Positions 1 to 10,071 of a DNA stretch of 64,000 nucleotides are shown piece by piece; within the stretch, counting starts at the first letter, position 1; each line of letters opens with the position of its first letter. This DNA comes from Glycine soja (lineage: Eukaryota; Streptophyta; Magnoliopsida; Fabales; Fabaceae). The notes under the pieces were generated by a model, which was given only the letters and a program-made list of their open reading frames with translations, had not been told where the DNA came from and made no database searches. The position numbers and the translations under genes were made by a program. The stretch spans positions 3,114,718 to 3,178,717 of the forward strand of contig NC_041004.1 in NCBI RefSeq assembly GCF_004193775.1, read 5' to 3'.

Positions 1-1385
1 TAGGATGTTTAAAAATATGTTTAATTTCTTCTATGTTAATATATTCTTTGTTATATGTTTTCAAATCATTTTAAAAATATATAAATATTTTGTATGAATT
101 TTAATACTTACATATTTTATTGATTTTGGTACCCCGGTCATTAAATCTTGGGTCCCCTCCTATCCCTCACGGATAGTTTTGATATAAGGAGGGACAAAAA
201 TCACTACTTTATAAAGTTTTTCGACTAAATTGATTAAAATTAAAATTCGGACATTAAAACCATGTATCACTAAAAGAGCAATGATTGAAAACATATTTAC
301 TCATAATTTTTCTTAGCTCCTAGAGATTTAAGTTGGAAGTGTGTATAAGCTGTTTTGGATTGCTTTCCATACCGAGTCCATCAAGAGTTGCCACATTAAT
401 TAGATAAGGCTCACTACCTTTTCTTTTATTTTTCTTATTGTTTATTTAAATTCTATTATTTATTAGTTATTCTTGTTATTAAAAAAAGGAAATTAAATGA
501 GGTGTGACGCCTTATAATTACGTGTTTCAATTTGAGACATCTTAGTTGTGATAGTTTAATTAAAACCTTCGGCACCATATATATTTTCTATTAAAAAAAA
601 CATGTCTTTAAGTTGGATTTAAATCACTAGTCACATTTCTTACCCCAATTTAAATCCATTTAACTTTCTCATTTCACTAAAAAATACTACGTATGAGCAG
701 AATCCAACTACCGATTCAATTAAATCTTTTCATAATTAAATTTGAGTCAAAAGAATAATATTTTTTTTTATCATGATATTAATATAAAATAATCTTTATA
801 AAAAATAGTAACTAATTTTTTCTAGTAAGAGCATACAAGTCAAGTTGATTATTCAATTTATTTGTTATCCAAAATTAAAATTTGGTCTTTAGATCACTTG
901 ATTAAAACACATACCGCTATTACTTATATCAATTATTAATGATAAAAGAGAAATATTATCATAGGGTGCCAGAAGTATCCAAGAACAGATAAAGTAGCTT
1001 ACATGATATTGTACCCCCACAACATATGGTTAATCCGTATTTTATGCTCACAGATGCACGTAAATAGGATGTAATCAAACGTGAACAAAACAAAAAATAC
1101 AAAATGAAGTATTAATGTCCCCACCGGCCACCGACCAAACCACAGTATACTGGAAAACAAGAAATTCATAGGATATCTTAATTCAATTGACCCACCCTAT
1201 GCTACTTCAAAGACACCGAAAACATAAGTTCCAGCCAAGCCAAACCAAGCAGTGCTCAGAATTCCCAGCAAGTATATAATTAAGGAAAGGTCAAGTGACC
1301 AACTAAGTTACACCTACTAGTATTTGTTATTTATGGTAAAATAGCATGTGATACCTTCTAAAAAAATTTCTAGATCTCTAAAATA
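1..1385. other. AT-rich intergenic DNA, no gene seen
   Basis: No reading frame with recognisable protein similarity. The stretch is AT-rich with many short poly-A and poly-T runs. A small self-complementary patch lies near 155-200 (cctcc...ggagg). I see nothing else to annotate. Confidence 0.6.
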
Positions 1386-1525
1386 ACTATTTCTTCTGTT
1401 TCAAAATAATTACCATGTAAAAATAAAAAATTATTCAAAAATAATTATTATTTGTTTTTCTCTCGTCTATTCTTTTTTTGTTGGAGTAAAAAAATTTAGG
1501 ACAATAATTATAATGGAACAGAGAG
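1386..1525. mobile_element. Stowaway-like MITE (Tc1/mariner type), about 140 bp
   Basis: The left end reads like a 'ttcttctgtttcaaaataat' terminus and the right end is its approximate reverse complement (gataattataatggaacagagag type sequence). Both ends abut TA dinucleotides (1384-1385 and 1526-1527), the target duplication expected for Stowaway elements. The interior is AT-rich and non-coding. The terminal match is imperfect, so this is an old copy. Confidence 0.55.
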
Positions 1526-2640
1526 TATCATTTATCTACCTGAAAATGAAATTTAGGAACAAGTACATTGGTTTCGGATTTTAGAGAGATTATGAAATTT
1601 TTTTTATAGGAAACAAAAAACTAAAATTCGGTCATTTTATAGAGAAAAGAAATATAGTGAGACCAAAATCAAAACATATAATCAATTTATTGTCACTAAC
1701 AACGTATTTAAGTCTTGATTTTTTAACTTTGAAATGTAAAAAATAAGTTGGTCCTATATGTGAGCTTGGTCCAACTCTATTAATGACAATACTAACTTAT
1801 CCTCTTAACATTAATATTTAAGGTTTTTTCTCTTATGAAAAAGATTTTCTTTTTCTTCCTTGTCTTTTTTTAAAGTGAGGATCCAAAACTTCAAAACTCA
1901 CACAATAAAAAGAATTATATATATTAAATTTAAATTATAATAGAATTGTTTTTCTTACTATTACGTTTCTCGCCAGCTGTTGCATGCAAAACTCAAGAGA
2001 ACCAATAATTCTGTGTTGTTATTTTGTTATCTTGTGTCTCCTGGAATCTTCGCTTTAAGGCAACATTCTGTGAGTTGTTATTTTGCCTAAATCTTCTAAA
2101 ACACATATTTTTGTTTTCCAAATCTTCTCCAGGGGACATAGAGCCGCTGGAATCGCCTTAAAAGTTTCATGTTGCACCTTGATTCATCAGCCTATGGAAT
2201 CGCCGCTGGAATCGCCGCTAAAAGTTTAATATAATTTCAAGAAGTCTAACCCTTTTAAAAGTATAATGACAAAAGTTTGAGCCACGTTACTTCACATACC
2301 GCCGCCCTCAAATACGAAAAAAAAGCTTCTTAAACTAGGTTAATTTTACACCAACTAGGTATTTTCTTGATAACAGGGTTGACTATCTTTGATACGAATC
2401 TATTATTATCTACACATAAGATAATAAGAATAATGTATTTGCTTACAACAATGCTAATGCCAATTTTATTAATCTGATTTTAATTTCAACGACAAGCTCC
2501 AATTAAAATTTTGCTAGATTAATCCTATATCATTCTGCTTCGTTCTTGATTAGCACAACTCATTGCACGCATAAAGGACATAAAATAACGTAAAGGAAAA
2601 AAAAAAATATGCCTATGCATGTGATGATGTGAGGAACTCT

Positions 2641-2649
2641 CTATATAAG
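2641..2649 (+). promoter_or_regulatory. TATA box of the PMEI gene
   Basis: 'ctatataag' lies about 110 bp before the start codon at 2759 and is kept at the matching place in the duplicated copy (8281-8289). The conserved position supports it as the core promoter. Confidence 0.65.
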
Positions 2650-2758
2650 CACCACACCCCATTGCCATTGATCATCAACCAAAAAACTCCTTTGAAGCTT
2701 TCAAAGCTCTCTTCTATTAGGCTCTCACAGCTAACCAAAGCTTCAATTGTGAGCCAAC

Positions 2759-3415
2759 ATGGCACAACTCAACCTCACATTGCTAGCCATTTTCCTCTCT
2801 CTCCTCTTTTTAATTCTTGCAACCCCAGTTGAGCCGTCAAAGCACAAAAATTCTCAAACAATGATCTACATAGAGTCCTCTTGCAATGACACCCTCTATC
2901 CAAATCTTTGCATTCGTTGCCTTGCCAGATATGCCAAATCCACCATAAATGGCCCTCAACACTTAGCCCAATATGCCTTGTCAGTTAGCCTCTCCAGAGC
3001 ACTTCACACAAGAGGGTACCTTTTGAAAGTGGCCAAGGAAATTAAGTCTAATAAGGGTGCCAAGAACTACAAAAGGGAATACCTAACAGTGCAAGATTGT
3101 GTGAACCAAATCACTGATAGTGTGGAACAACTTAGCCAAGCTATAGAAGAACTTCGAAGGTTGAACAAAAGTGGATCAACCATCAATGATGACATGTTGT
3201 GGCACATAAGCAATGTTGAGACATGGGTGAGCACCGCCTTAACAGATGCTAGGAGTTGTGTGTACTCATTTCCTGGTCATAGGATGAGTAAGAGAGCAGC
3301 TTCTATTAAGGTTAAGGCTATGAATGTGGCAGAGGTTACTAGTAATGCACTTGCCTTGTTTCATAGATATGCATCTAGGTATCGGCAAGCAGAAGCTAGA
3401 ACCACAAAGCCCTAG
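2759..3415 (+). CDS. PMEI-domain protein (pectin methylesterase/invertase inhibitor family)
   Basis: Single-exon gene for 218 residues. Residues 1 to about 26 form a hydrophobic signal peptide, so the product should be secreted to the cell wall. The rest is a PMEI domain: C42 and C51 in the 'CNDTLYPNLC' pattern form the family's first disulfide hairpin, and C114 ('VQDC') and C167 ('ARSC') fit the second. C54 is extra. Family members form a four-helix bundle that blocks pectin methylesterases or vacuolar/cell-wall invertases; the target cannot be told from sequence. The motif 'WVSTALTDARSC' matches the conserved last helix region. The start follows a TATA box and is supported by the conserved ATG in the duplicate at 8400. 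The basic C-terminus (RYRQAEARTTKP) is unusual and may help wall binding; that is inference. Identification as a PMEI-family protein is firm. Confidence 0.9.
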   Translation: MAQLNLTLLAIFLSLLFLILATPVEPSKHKNSQTMIYIESSCNDTLYPNLCIRCLARYAKSTINGPQHLAQYALSVSLSRALHTRGYLLKVAKEIKSNKGAKNYKREYLTVQDCVNQITDSVEQLSQAIEELRRLNKSGSTINDDMLWHISNVETWVSTALTDARSCVYSFPGHRMSKRAASIKVKAMNVAEVTSNALALFHRYASRYRQAEARTTKP

Positions 3416-3610
3416 CTAGTTAGAAGCTAATATAAGCTATAGCTTATTACTACCCGTTGTTATTCATGTACTTGATACATGTTTTTTTTTTCTTTGGGTG
3501 GGTTTATGATTTTATTAATCTGGTGCAATCTTGTTTTACCGATATAATTTCATAATTGTTTATGTTCATTTGTGTTAGTAGCAATTTGTTATTAAGATAA
3601 GTGCTAACTA

Positions 3611-4005
3611 GGGTTCTAAATTGTGGACCGCAACACCTGTTGCGGCCACAATATTGCGATCTATCCACAATGGCAATAACCTGCGATAGTAGTGTGAATT
3701 TAAATCATATGAATTGTTCCAATGAAGCTACAACTAAATCACAATCAGGCCACAACATAACCTCAACACTGTTCTATATCACTTTTTTGCCAATAAAAAA
3801 ACAAATATTCAGTGCTATCATATTGACTGTTATGATGGTGACAAACAATACAAAATCTTAAACCTTATAAATAAAAGATATATTAATAATTAATATAACT
3901 ATAGAATTCGTTTATGCATTAGGTGCTATCATATAATAATTTTATGTCACAATGAAATCAATCCGCATCACAACAGTTGCAACCTTTGCTATTTAGAACT
4001 ATTGG
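3611..4005. mobile_element. MITE with about 35-bp imperfect terminal inverted repeats
   Basis: The left end 'ggttctaaattgtggaccgc' pairs with the reverse complement of the right end (tagttctaaatagcaaagg), and complementarity continues through the 'gcaacacctgttgcgg' block. The flanks share 'gctaa' (3603 and 4006), a partial target duplication. An open frame inside it resembles no protein and is probably chance. A longer relative with similar ends sits at 21218-21733. Confidence 0.5.
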
Positions 4006-4471
4006 GCTAATAAGGTTTTTACCATGTTCCTTTTTACATACTCTTCTATTTGATTAATATTTATTGAAAATTAAAAAAAAATTGGAGAGATGATAATTAA
4101 ATAAGAGGTGAAATTGTCTAAAATGTGTAATTTTTAATAAATTTTAACTAATAATAGAGAGGACATATAAAAAAGTGTGTAACCAATGTTTCTCTTGTTA
4201 TTAATTATCAAAGTCTGGTAGTAGTAATGTTAGTATTGTTTGAGATTGAAGGGATTCTTGACCCATAAAATTGGAGTTTAATATACATTAGTTACAAAAG
4301 GAACTGATCTTAAAAGTGTTTTCTTGATCGCTTCTTGTATACCAATGTAGAAATTTAGGTCTAGAATTTTTTTAAAAAAATACATAAACATTCTCGACCC
4401 ATTGTGAACTGATGCAAAAAGTTTTTCTCTATCTTTGTTAAAATTAAATCGATCTAGGAAGTTTAATATGG
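4006..4471. other. AT-rich intergenic DNA, no gene seen
   Basis: No coding similarity. The stretch from about 4240 to 4476 together with 6200-6422 may be one older transposon remnant split by the retroelement at 4477-6199; see the entry at 6200. Confidence 0.4.
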
Positions 4472-4476
4472 TCTAG

Positions 4477-4722
4477 TGATAGAGACAGAGGGTGGGGTAG
4501 TGCCTTTGTTCGAGGCAAGGCTCCTCCTATGAAAGTCTGAAACTGATTCTAAGCTTTTCTGCATGCCTTTTATTCATTCATGCAACTCTTATATATTGCA
4601 ATTATTTACATGCATAACTAACTCAACAAACTAATGGTATTAACAACTTGTTGGTAACTAACCCAACAAATTTAACTAACTATTTACTATGCTTTATTGG
4701 CTGCAATGGCTTCTTCCTAACA
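4477..4722 (-). repeat. 3' LTR of the kinesin-carrying retroelement
   Basis: It starts 'tgatagagacagaggg' and ends 'cttcctaaca' on the plus strand. It is the same length as its partner with three substitutions, about 1.2% divergence, which points to a recent insertion. Confidence 0.88.
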
Positions 4723-4734
4723 TTTTCTACCCCA

Positions 4735-5895
4735 TCAAAAACACCTTGTCCTCAAGGTGTTGGGTAATGAAAAAAATGAAAATAGGAAAATTCGCAGCAA
4801 AAGTCCCACCGGGATAAAAAAAATGAGAGCATTCTTTGCACCAAAGCTAATGGTCTTTTTGTGGAGTCCATTAGCAATGGCAGCCAACATTCCACTTCTA
4901 CCTCTAAGAAACTCCTCCACCAGAGGTTTCATCATTCTCTCGTACACTTGAAACTGAGATGAGTCGGAAGAGAAAACGTGCGAGAAGCCTCCATAAGTTT
5001 CTGATTTGATTCGCTTCGGTTTTGTTGAGCTTACGGGAGTTGATAGCTTCATCGACTGTGAGTCGTTAACCGTTAAGCACGTGGTGGGGTTCTTGTTCTT
5101 GGAAATTTTAGCACCTGGCGGCGCGTTGTTTTTGACGGGGTTCTGAGGCCACACACTCTTAGGTCTCTTGCGAGGAGCTTGAACGGGCGATGAAAGGAGG
5201 GGTCGAATTTGAAGGAAAACTTTTAGATTTTTGTTTTCCGGTTTGGGGAGAGGCGTTGGCGGGGTTTCTAGTGTTTGTGCTGTGGACAAAACGTTGTCAC
5301 TTGGGAATGGCGCGATCTTGGGTAAGTGGAAGCTTTGCGGCATCGTTTGGAGAGTGATGCGAGCTCTCTGGGGAACAGTGATTGTGTCGGGGCACCGTGG
5401 TGAGGTGTTCGGATCCATTGTGTGGTGATGTTCCAGCAGTGCCGTTGGCGCTGTGGAATCCATGGAAGGCGGCATGGTTTGCAGAGCTGTGGTACTAAAC
5501 AAGCTTAACAAATGGTGCCGAGTACTTGCAAAATCAATCCCAATGGATTGAGCTGGATGTACATAAAGAGAAGGAAGGAATGGCTCCTGCAGGGGTGGTT
5601 GTGGGTGGTGTGTTATGGCATGGCCGGAAGTAGAGGTAGAGGCAGCCATGGGCAGTATGTGGGTGATCGAGAATCGCGGGATATCTAATTTGGCTACATT
5701 ACGTTGATGGAGCTGGGTGTTGGAATTGAGATGATTATGGTTGGGTGACCGCAGGTGGAGGTGATCGAGAATCGAGTCCACCTTGCTAGAAAGTTCTGCG
5801 TATTTGTCATTGAGGGAAGCTTGGCTGTTGGATAGGCAAGCAACTGCGACTTCAAGTCTTTCCATCGTGGTCTTTCTGGTTGTGTGGTCAGTCAT
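4735..5895 (-). CDS. Chimeric open frame: gag N-terminus fused to kinesin motor N-terminus
   Basis: An uninterrupted frame of 386 codons from the ATG at 5895. About 70 residues at the start (to 'KLDIPRF', near 5670) resemble the coiled-coil gag N-terminus of Ty3/gypsy elements and match the layout of the gag at 55557. A low-complexity stretch follows. From 5418 a second ATG begins a segment like the N-terminus of a plant kinesin, with 'LKVFLQIRPL' (first motor strand) and 'YGGFSHVFSSDSS'. The end (TLRTRCF) is the pol-tail/polypurine region read in a shifted frame. The frame has stayed open, but whether it is translated is unknown. A functional motor is impossible: the fragment stops at the nucleotide-binding loop. 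Confidence 0.6.
   Translation of the reverse strand: MTDHTTRKTTMERLEVAVACLSNSQASLNDKYAELSSKVDSILDHLHLRSPNHNHLNSNTQLHQRNVAKLDIPRFSITHILPMAASTSTSGHAITHHPQPPLQEPFLPSLYVHPAQSIGIDFASTRHHLLSLFSTTALQTMPPSMDSTAPTALLEHHHTMDPNTSPRCPDTITVPQRARITLQTMPQSFHLPKIAPFPSDNVLSTAQTLETPPTPLPKPENKNLKVFLQIRPLLSSPVQAPRKRPKSVWPQNPVKNNAPPGAKISKNKNPTTCLTVNDSQSMKLSTPVSSTKPKRIKSETYGGFSHVFSSDSSQFQVYERMMKPLVEEFLRGRSGMLAAIANGLHKKTISFGAKNALIFFIPVGLLLRIFLFSFFSLPNTLRTRCF
4835..5418 (-). pseudogene. Captured kinesin motor-domain fragment (KIN-6-like)
   Basis: The translated segment starts at an ATG (MDPNTSPRCPDTITV) and reads into the kinesin motor signature region: 'LKVFLQIRPL', then 'YGGFSHVFSSDSS' and 'YERMMKPLVEEFLRGRSGM'. 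These are typical of plant kinesins before the P-loop. Where the Walker A motif GxxxxGKT should follow, the sequence reads 'NGLHKKTISFG', so the ATP-binding loop is lost and the rest of the motor is absent. The assignment to the KIN-6 group is from memory of its N-terminal pattern and is less sure than 'kinesin'. The fragment probably came from the first exon of a host gene. Confidence 0.7.
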
Positions 5896-5953
5896 GGTGA
5901 TAGTGACGGCGACAGTGGCTGCAGCAATGGCAGCAACAACAGGTCGGACCAAT

Positions 5954-6199
5954 TGATAGAGACAGAGGGTGGGGTAGTGCCTTTGTTCGAGGCAAGGCTC
6001 CTCCTAAGAAAGTCTGAAACTGATTCTAAGCTTTTCTGCATGCCTTTTATTCATTCATGCAACTCTTATATACTGCAATTATTTACATGCATAACTAACT
6101 CAACAAACTAATGGTATTAACAACTTGTTGGTAACTAACCCAACAAATTTAACTAACTATTTACTATGCTTTATTGGCTGCAATGACTTCTTCCTAACA
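5954..6199 (-). repeat. 5' LTR of the kinesin-carrying retroelement
   Basis: 246 bp, nearly identical to 4477-4722. It is followed directly by the right-hand copy of the target duplication 'tctag'. Confidence 0.88.
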
Positions 6200-6422
6200 T
6201 CTAGGATTTATCAAATTTGAATAATCAACCACATTCTACATTGATTGCTAGAGAATCAATGTAGAAAGTATTTTCTACATTATTTATATAGTCACAATCA
6301 ATTTAAATTGTTTGTCTTGATATTTAAAAAAATTGTCACTATCTCACATGCATACTAAATGAGTTTCAAGGAAACTCTTGTGTAGAATGGTGACTTGAAA
6401 AGTGTTTCTATACTAGTGTGAA
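6200..6422 (-). mobile_element. Possible CACTA (En/Spm) transposon end
   Basis: The right edge on the plus strand is '...gtttctatactagtg', which read from the other strand starts CACTAGTATAGAAA, like a CACTA terminus. Inside lie short inverted units such as 'ctacattgatt...aatcaatgtag', similar to the subterminal repeats at 40541-40990. The retroelement at 4477-6199 lies next to it and may have inserted into it. The opposite end was not found. Confidence 0.35.
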
Positions 6423-6849
6423 AAGCTTCTCTCACTAACATACAAGGGAAATTGATTTTACGTTTGCAAATTAACTTTGCTTTTGTCTAAGAGCTTTTAA
6501 CTACAAAATGTGTTGTCACTTTTGCACGATTCATCAGACGAATCATCACCGTACCCCGGCCTTAGTGTAATTAAGATATACTAGACAGCATAAAAACTGA
6601 CCATATTTTTATCTTATTTCCTTTATTTTTATCTAATTTTTATATCTTATCCTACTTTAACTACCACGCGAACCCTAAAACATCCAAATTGTGTCTCGTG
6701 GGATCTTCTAATTAAAGCATCATTTTTCCTAAATTTCATAAATTACGTCAGTCTTCTGTTCCACCCCCTCCCCCTCTTATCCAATAATTCCAGGGGACAT
6801 AGAGCCGCTTGAATCGCCTTAATATGTTTCAGGTTGCACCCAATGAAGT

Positions 6850-7740
6850 GATTTCGTACATTCTCCTTACTAATTAAGCATCATATTTGTACCTACAGAA
6901 GGATAGATGGGTAATCTTCTAATTTGCTTCTTCTCCGAGATATTCTTCTCTTTGTATTTGGTGCTCGTCGGTTGGGAGGATGAGATTGTTATCAAAGGTA
7001 CTTCTAGGCTCAAGTTTGATATCAAATGAGAGTAATCAATGCATATTTAATGTAATGAATAATATCTTATTTTGATATTCTTACAATTATTTATACATAT
7101 CTTAATGAGTTTTGGACATTATGGACCCTTGTACCTTACTACCATATCATGTAATACTTTCATAATTATCATTAAAGACTATAGTCTTAATAACTCTTTC
7201 TTAAGATAATCTTATCTCATAACTTTTAATCATGATTTATTATCTCTGAAGTATTTGGGAAATCAACCCAGGCAAGTACCTGAATATTCCTAGAGGGAGT
7301 ATATAGTGTTCAAGGTATTTGTATATTCAATTAGATCAAACTAGTATTTGAATACTTTTAGAGGGAATATATAACATGCTACGAATTCGGATATTTGACT
7401 TGGTCGAGTATCCAAATACCACATAAGCAAACGTTCCTGAGGTTTGTATAAATACGTGATGGTACCAAATACTTGAGTAATGTTGCATTTGAAGGTGAAG
7501 GTGTTAAGCCGAATACTCGAACACTCTAGGCTCTTGTTCCTCATGGTTGAGGATGCCTAAGTACCCAGGTGTCTAAGTGGCTGGACACTAGAATACTTTC
7601 ACGGGACAATCATGCTTCAATATCTTAAAGTTCTTGAAGGTATATTTGGATACTTGGCCTAATCGAGTACCTGTACAGTACAATATTCATATATACCATT
7701 TTACCTCCTATTCCCCTGCCACTTGATCGAAGTTCTTACA
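6850..7740. other. Unclassified insertion in the duplicated promoter
   Basis: This stretch has no counterpart in copy 1, which runs directly from the 'gttgcacc' block to the 'cttttaaa...taatgacaaaagtt' block. It contains loosely repeated 'gagta(t/c)c(t/c)..aatac' phrases (for example near 7270, 7405 and 7670) but no clear terminal repeats, target duplication or protein-coding frame. Confidence 0.45.
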
Positions 7741-8280
7741 ATCTATGTTAAAAAAGTCTTATCCTTTTAAACTTGTAATAACAAAAGTTATACCCACATA
7801 TTTACTTCACATACCACCGCCCTCAAACACGGAAAACAAGCTTCTTAAACTAGGTTTTACTCCAACTTGATATTTTCTTGATATATACTCAACTTTATTT
7901 GATATGAATCTATTATTATCTATATTTTCAGCAACGAAGATAATCCTATTCCAACTGATTAGAATTACTATAAATTACAAATTTTTTCCCTCAAATATTC
8001 AAGTTAAAACTCAGGATTTTTCACTAAGTTGAAATAATCTCATGTTAATTGATACACTCGGTGGTCATAATAATTAATATAATGTATGCGTATAACAATG
8101 CTAATGGCAATTTTATAATCTTATGATTTTCATGTGATCGACCAGCTGGATTTAAAATTTTATTATATTCCTACATTGTTCCTCGTTCTAAGGGCAACTC
8201 ATTGCACGTATAAAGGACATAAAATAACGTAACAAAGGGAAAGAATAAATTGCTACGCATGTGATGATGTGAGGAACTCT

Positions 8281-8289
8281 CTATATAAG
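8281..8289 (+). promoter_or_regulatory. Conserved TATA box upstream of the PMEI pseudogene
   Basis: 'ctatataag' identical to the element before the intact gene. The core promoter has survived although the coding region is broken. Confidence 0.5.
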
Positions 8290-8399
8290 CAACACACCCC
8301 CATTGTCCTTTTCATCAAGCAAAAAACTCCTTTAAAGCTTTCAAAGCTCTCTTCTATTAGGCTCACAGCTAACCAAAGCTTCAATATTTGTGAGCCAAC

Positions 8400-8816
8400 A
8401 TGGCACAACTCAACCTCACATTGCTAGTCATTTTCCTCTCTCTCCTCTACTCACTTCTTGCCACCACAGTTGAACCATCATCATCATTGACAAGGCACAA
8501 AATTTCCCAAACAATGACCTACATAGAATCCTCTTGCAATGGCACCCTCTACCCAAATCCACCATAAATGGACCACAACACTTAGCCCAATATGCCTTGT
8601 CAGTGAGCCTCTCTAGAGCAGTGAACACAAGATGCTAGTAGTTGTGTGTACTCATTTCCTGGTCATAGGATGAGTAAGAGAGCAGCTTCTATTAAAGTTA
8701 AAGCCATGAATGTGGCAGAGGTTACTAGTAATGCACTTGCCTTGTTTCATATATATGCATCTAGGTACCGAAAAACAGCAACTCTGTCCACCAAGAAGCT
8801 AGTAGCTAGAAGATAA
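8400..8816 (+). pseudogene. PMEI pseudogene, tandem copy of the gene at 2759
   Basis: The ATG and signal peptide are kept (MAQLNLTLLVIFLSLLYS), as is the first cysteine motif. A 34-bp deletion then joins two 'ccaaat' repeats, shifts the frame and creates a stop at 8565-8567, leaving 55 codons. A second deletion of about 233 bp joins two 'aga' triplets near 8629 and removes the middle of the domain. Together the deletions total 267 bp, a multiple of three, so the last part returns to the original frame but lies behind the stop. The 3' end still matches the intact gene closely (for example 'FPGHRMSKRAAS'). A truncated secreted peptide could be made, but it would lack the inhibitor fold. Confidence 0.88.
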
Positions 8817-8890
8817 TACGCTATATAGCCTATTACCACCCACTGTTTGTCCATGTGAATGATACATGTTTTTTCTTTGGGCAGGTTATG

Positions 8891-10060
8891 ATGGCCATTA
8901 AATTGATGTATCTATTTCTATAAATTTAATTTCATATTAATTTGTATTCATAAAAACTGTGTTGATAGTATTTTGCTATTGATGATTATATCACGGCGCC
9001 GCTTAAGACATAGGCAAGTAAGTGACGTATGCTTAATGCGGTAATGCCTAATTATGTGGGGCCTAGGAAAATTTTTAAATATGTGTATTATCAGTTATCA
9101 CTATGTCTGAGTGCACACATGTTTACTCTATTATATTGTTTAGAATTTTGGTTATTATTGTTAACAACTAGTAAAATTTAAAGTGGGGAAGTTCAATAAA
9201 ATTGGAAATTTTGGATTATAAAAAAGGAGTGTTAAGGATTTGTTGGCACCACAATATTTTCTAAAGGCCTAGCCTCGTGTACAACTAAACCTACTAGCAT
9301 ACGATACTGTTTGGTAGGCAAGGTACTATATTACATAATGTACCTAACGTCTTCGTGAGAGGTATATATGGCAAAAATCGGTGAGTCAATAAGTATACCT
9401 AACAAACAAGTTGTATATTAAACAAAGGTTATACAGACTGAAGATCAAAGCAGGGAATGAGGCATGATTGCATGGCTCGGGGTGGGGGGACTATAAAATT
9501 AAAATTCATCCCATAAATATTTATGCATCAAATTTTATATATACCAGAAATTTATATTTGTGTGTATCATCAAAGAGTCAGTTATAAATTGTTGTCAACT
9601 TACACTTTAATTTATAATTATATTTGTATAAACATAATAAATATGGAATAATGAAAAATTAGAAAGACATTAATTTACTTTGTGCAATAACTTTGGCTTT
9701 GCCTCGTCGATTTGTACTTTTTTTGAGTCCTACTACCCAATTCTTAGTGACACTTGTTCTATGATATTAAAAGAATAAGAATTCCCATAATTAGGGTTTA
9801 ACTTGTTTTAATTTTTTGTTTTCATTATAATTGAGTTAAGGATAATAAGAAAGGTCCACAACACAATTAGTTAGTGATTAAGAAAACCCAAAATGAAAAA
9901 AAAAAGAACAATTGATTACCTGATAACTAAAATTTAACAAAATATAACATTATGTTCTATTATTTTTTCTCCTAAACAAAAAACGATTATACTAACTTTA
10001 CAATTTTGAAAAACCTAACACTTAACTCCGTCCCTGGATGCAAGAGGGTTCTGATTTTCA
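8891..10060. other. AT-rich intergenic DNA, no gene seen
   Basis: No coding similarity on either strand. No clear transposon ends noticed. Confidence 0.5.
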
Positions 10061-10071
10061 ACATGTCAATA

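Larger units (their letters stand above)
2030..3480 (+). repeat. Segmental duplication, copy 1 (intact PMEI locus)
   Basis: Promoter, 5' UTR, coding region and 3' flank match 6690-8890 in the same order and orientation. Shared landmarks are the 'caggggacatagagccgct' block (2132 and 6792), the 'cataccgccgccctcaaa' block, the TATA region and the sequence after the stop codon. Copy 1 keeps the complete coding region. Copy 2 has deletions and an insertion. Confidence 0.85.
4477..6199 (-). mobile_element. Non-autonomous Ty3/gypsy-type LTR retroelement carrying a kinesin gene fragment
   Basis: Two 246-bp LTRs (4477-4722 and 5954-6199) begin TG, end CA and differ at three positions. The insertion is flanked by a perfect 5-bp target duplication 'tctag' (4472-4476 and 6200-6204). 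The element is read on the minus strand. Beside its 5' LTR is 'ttggtccgacc', matching the same position in the large gypsy element (ttggtctgacc at 55573-55583). Before the 3' LTR is the 'cttgaggacaaggt' block plus a purine tract, typical of Ty3/gypsy pol ends. No protease, reverse transcriptase or integrase remains: the 1.2-kb body is a gag N-terminus joined to a captured host fragment. It would need proteins from another element to move. Confidence 0.85.
6690..8890 (+). repeat. Segmental duplication, copy 2 (decayed PMEI locus)
   Basis: Matches 2030-3480 in order and orientation, but carries about 0.9 kb of unrelated sequence in the distal promoter (about 6850-7740) and two deletions in the coding region. 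Confidence 0.82.

Noticed and set aside
3601..3861. Open frame of 86 codons
   Set aside because: Lies inside a MITE, has no start context or similarity, and is disrupted by the element's inverted-repeat structure.
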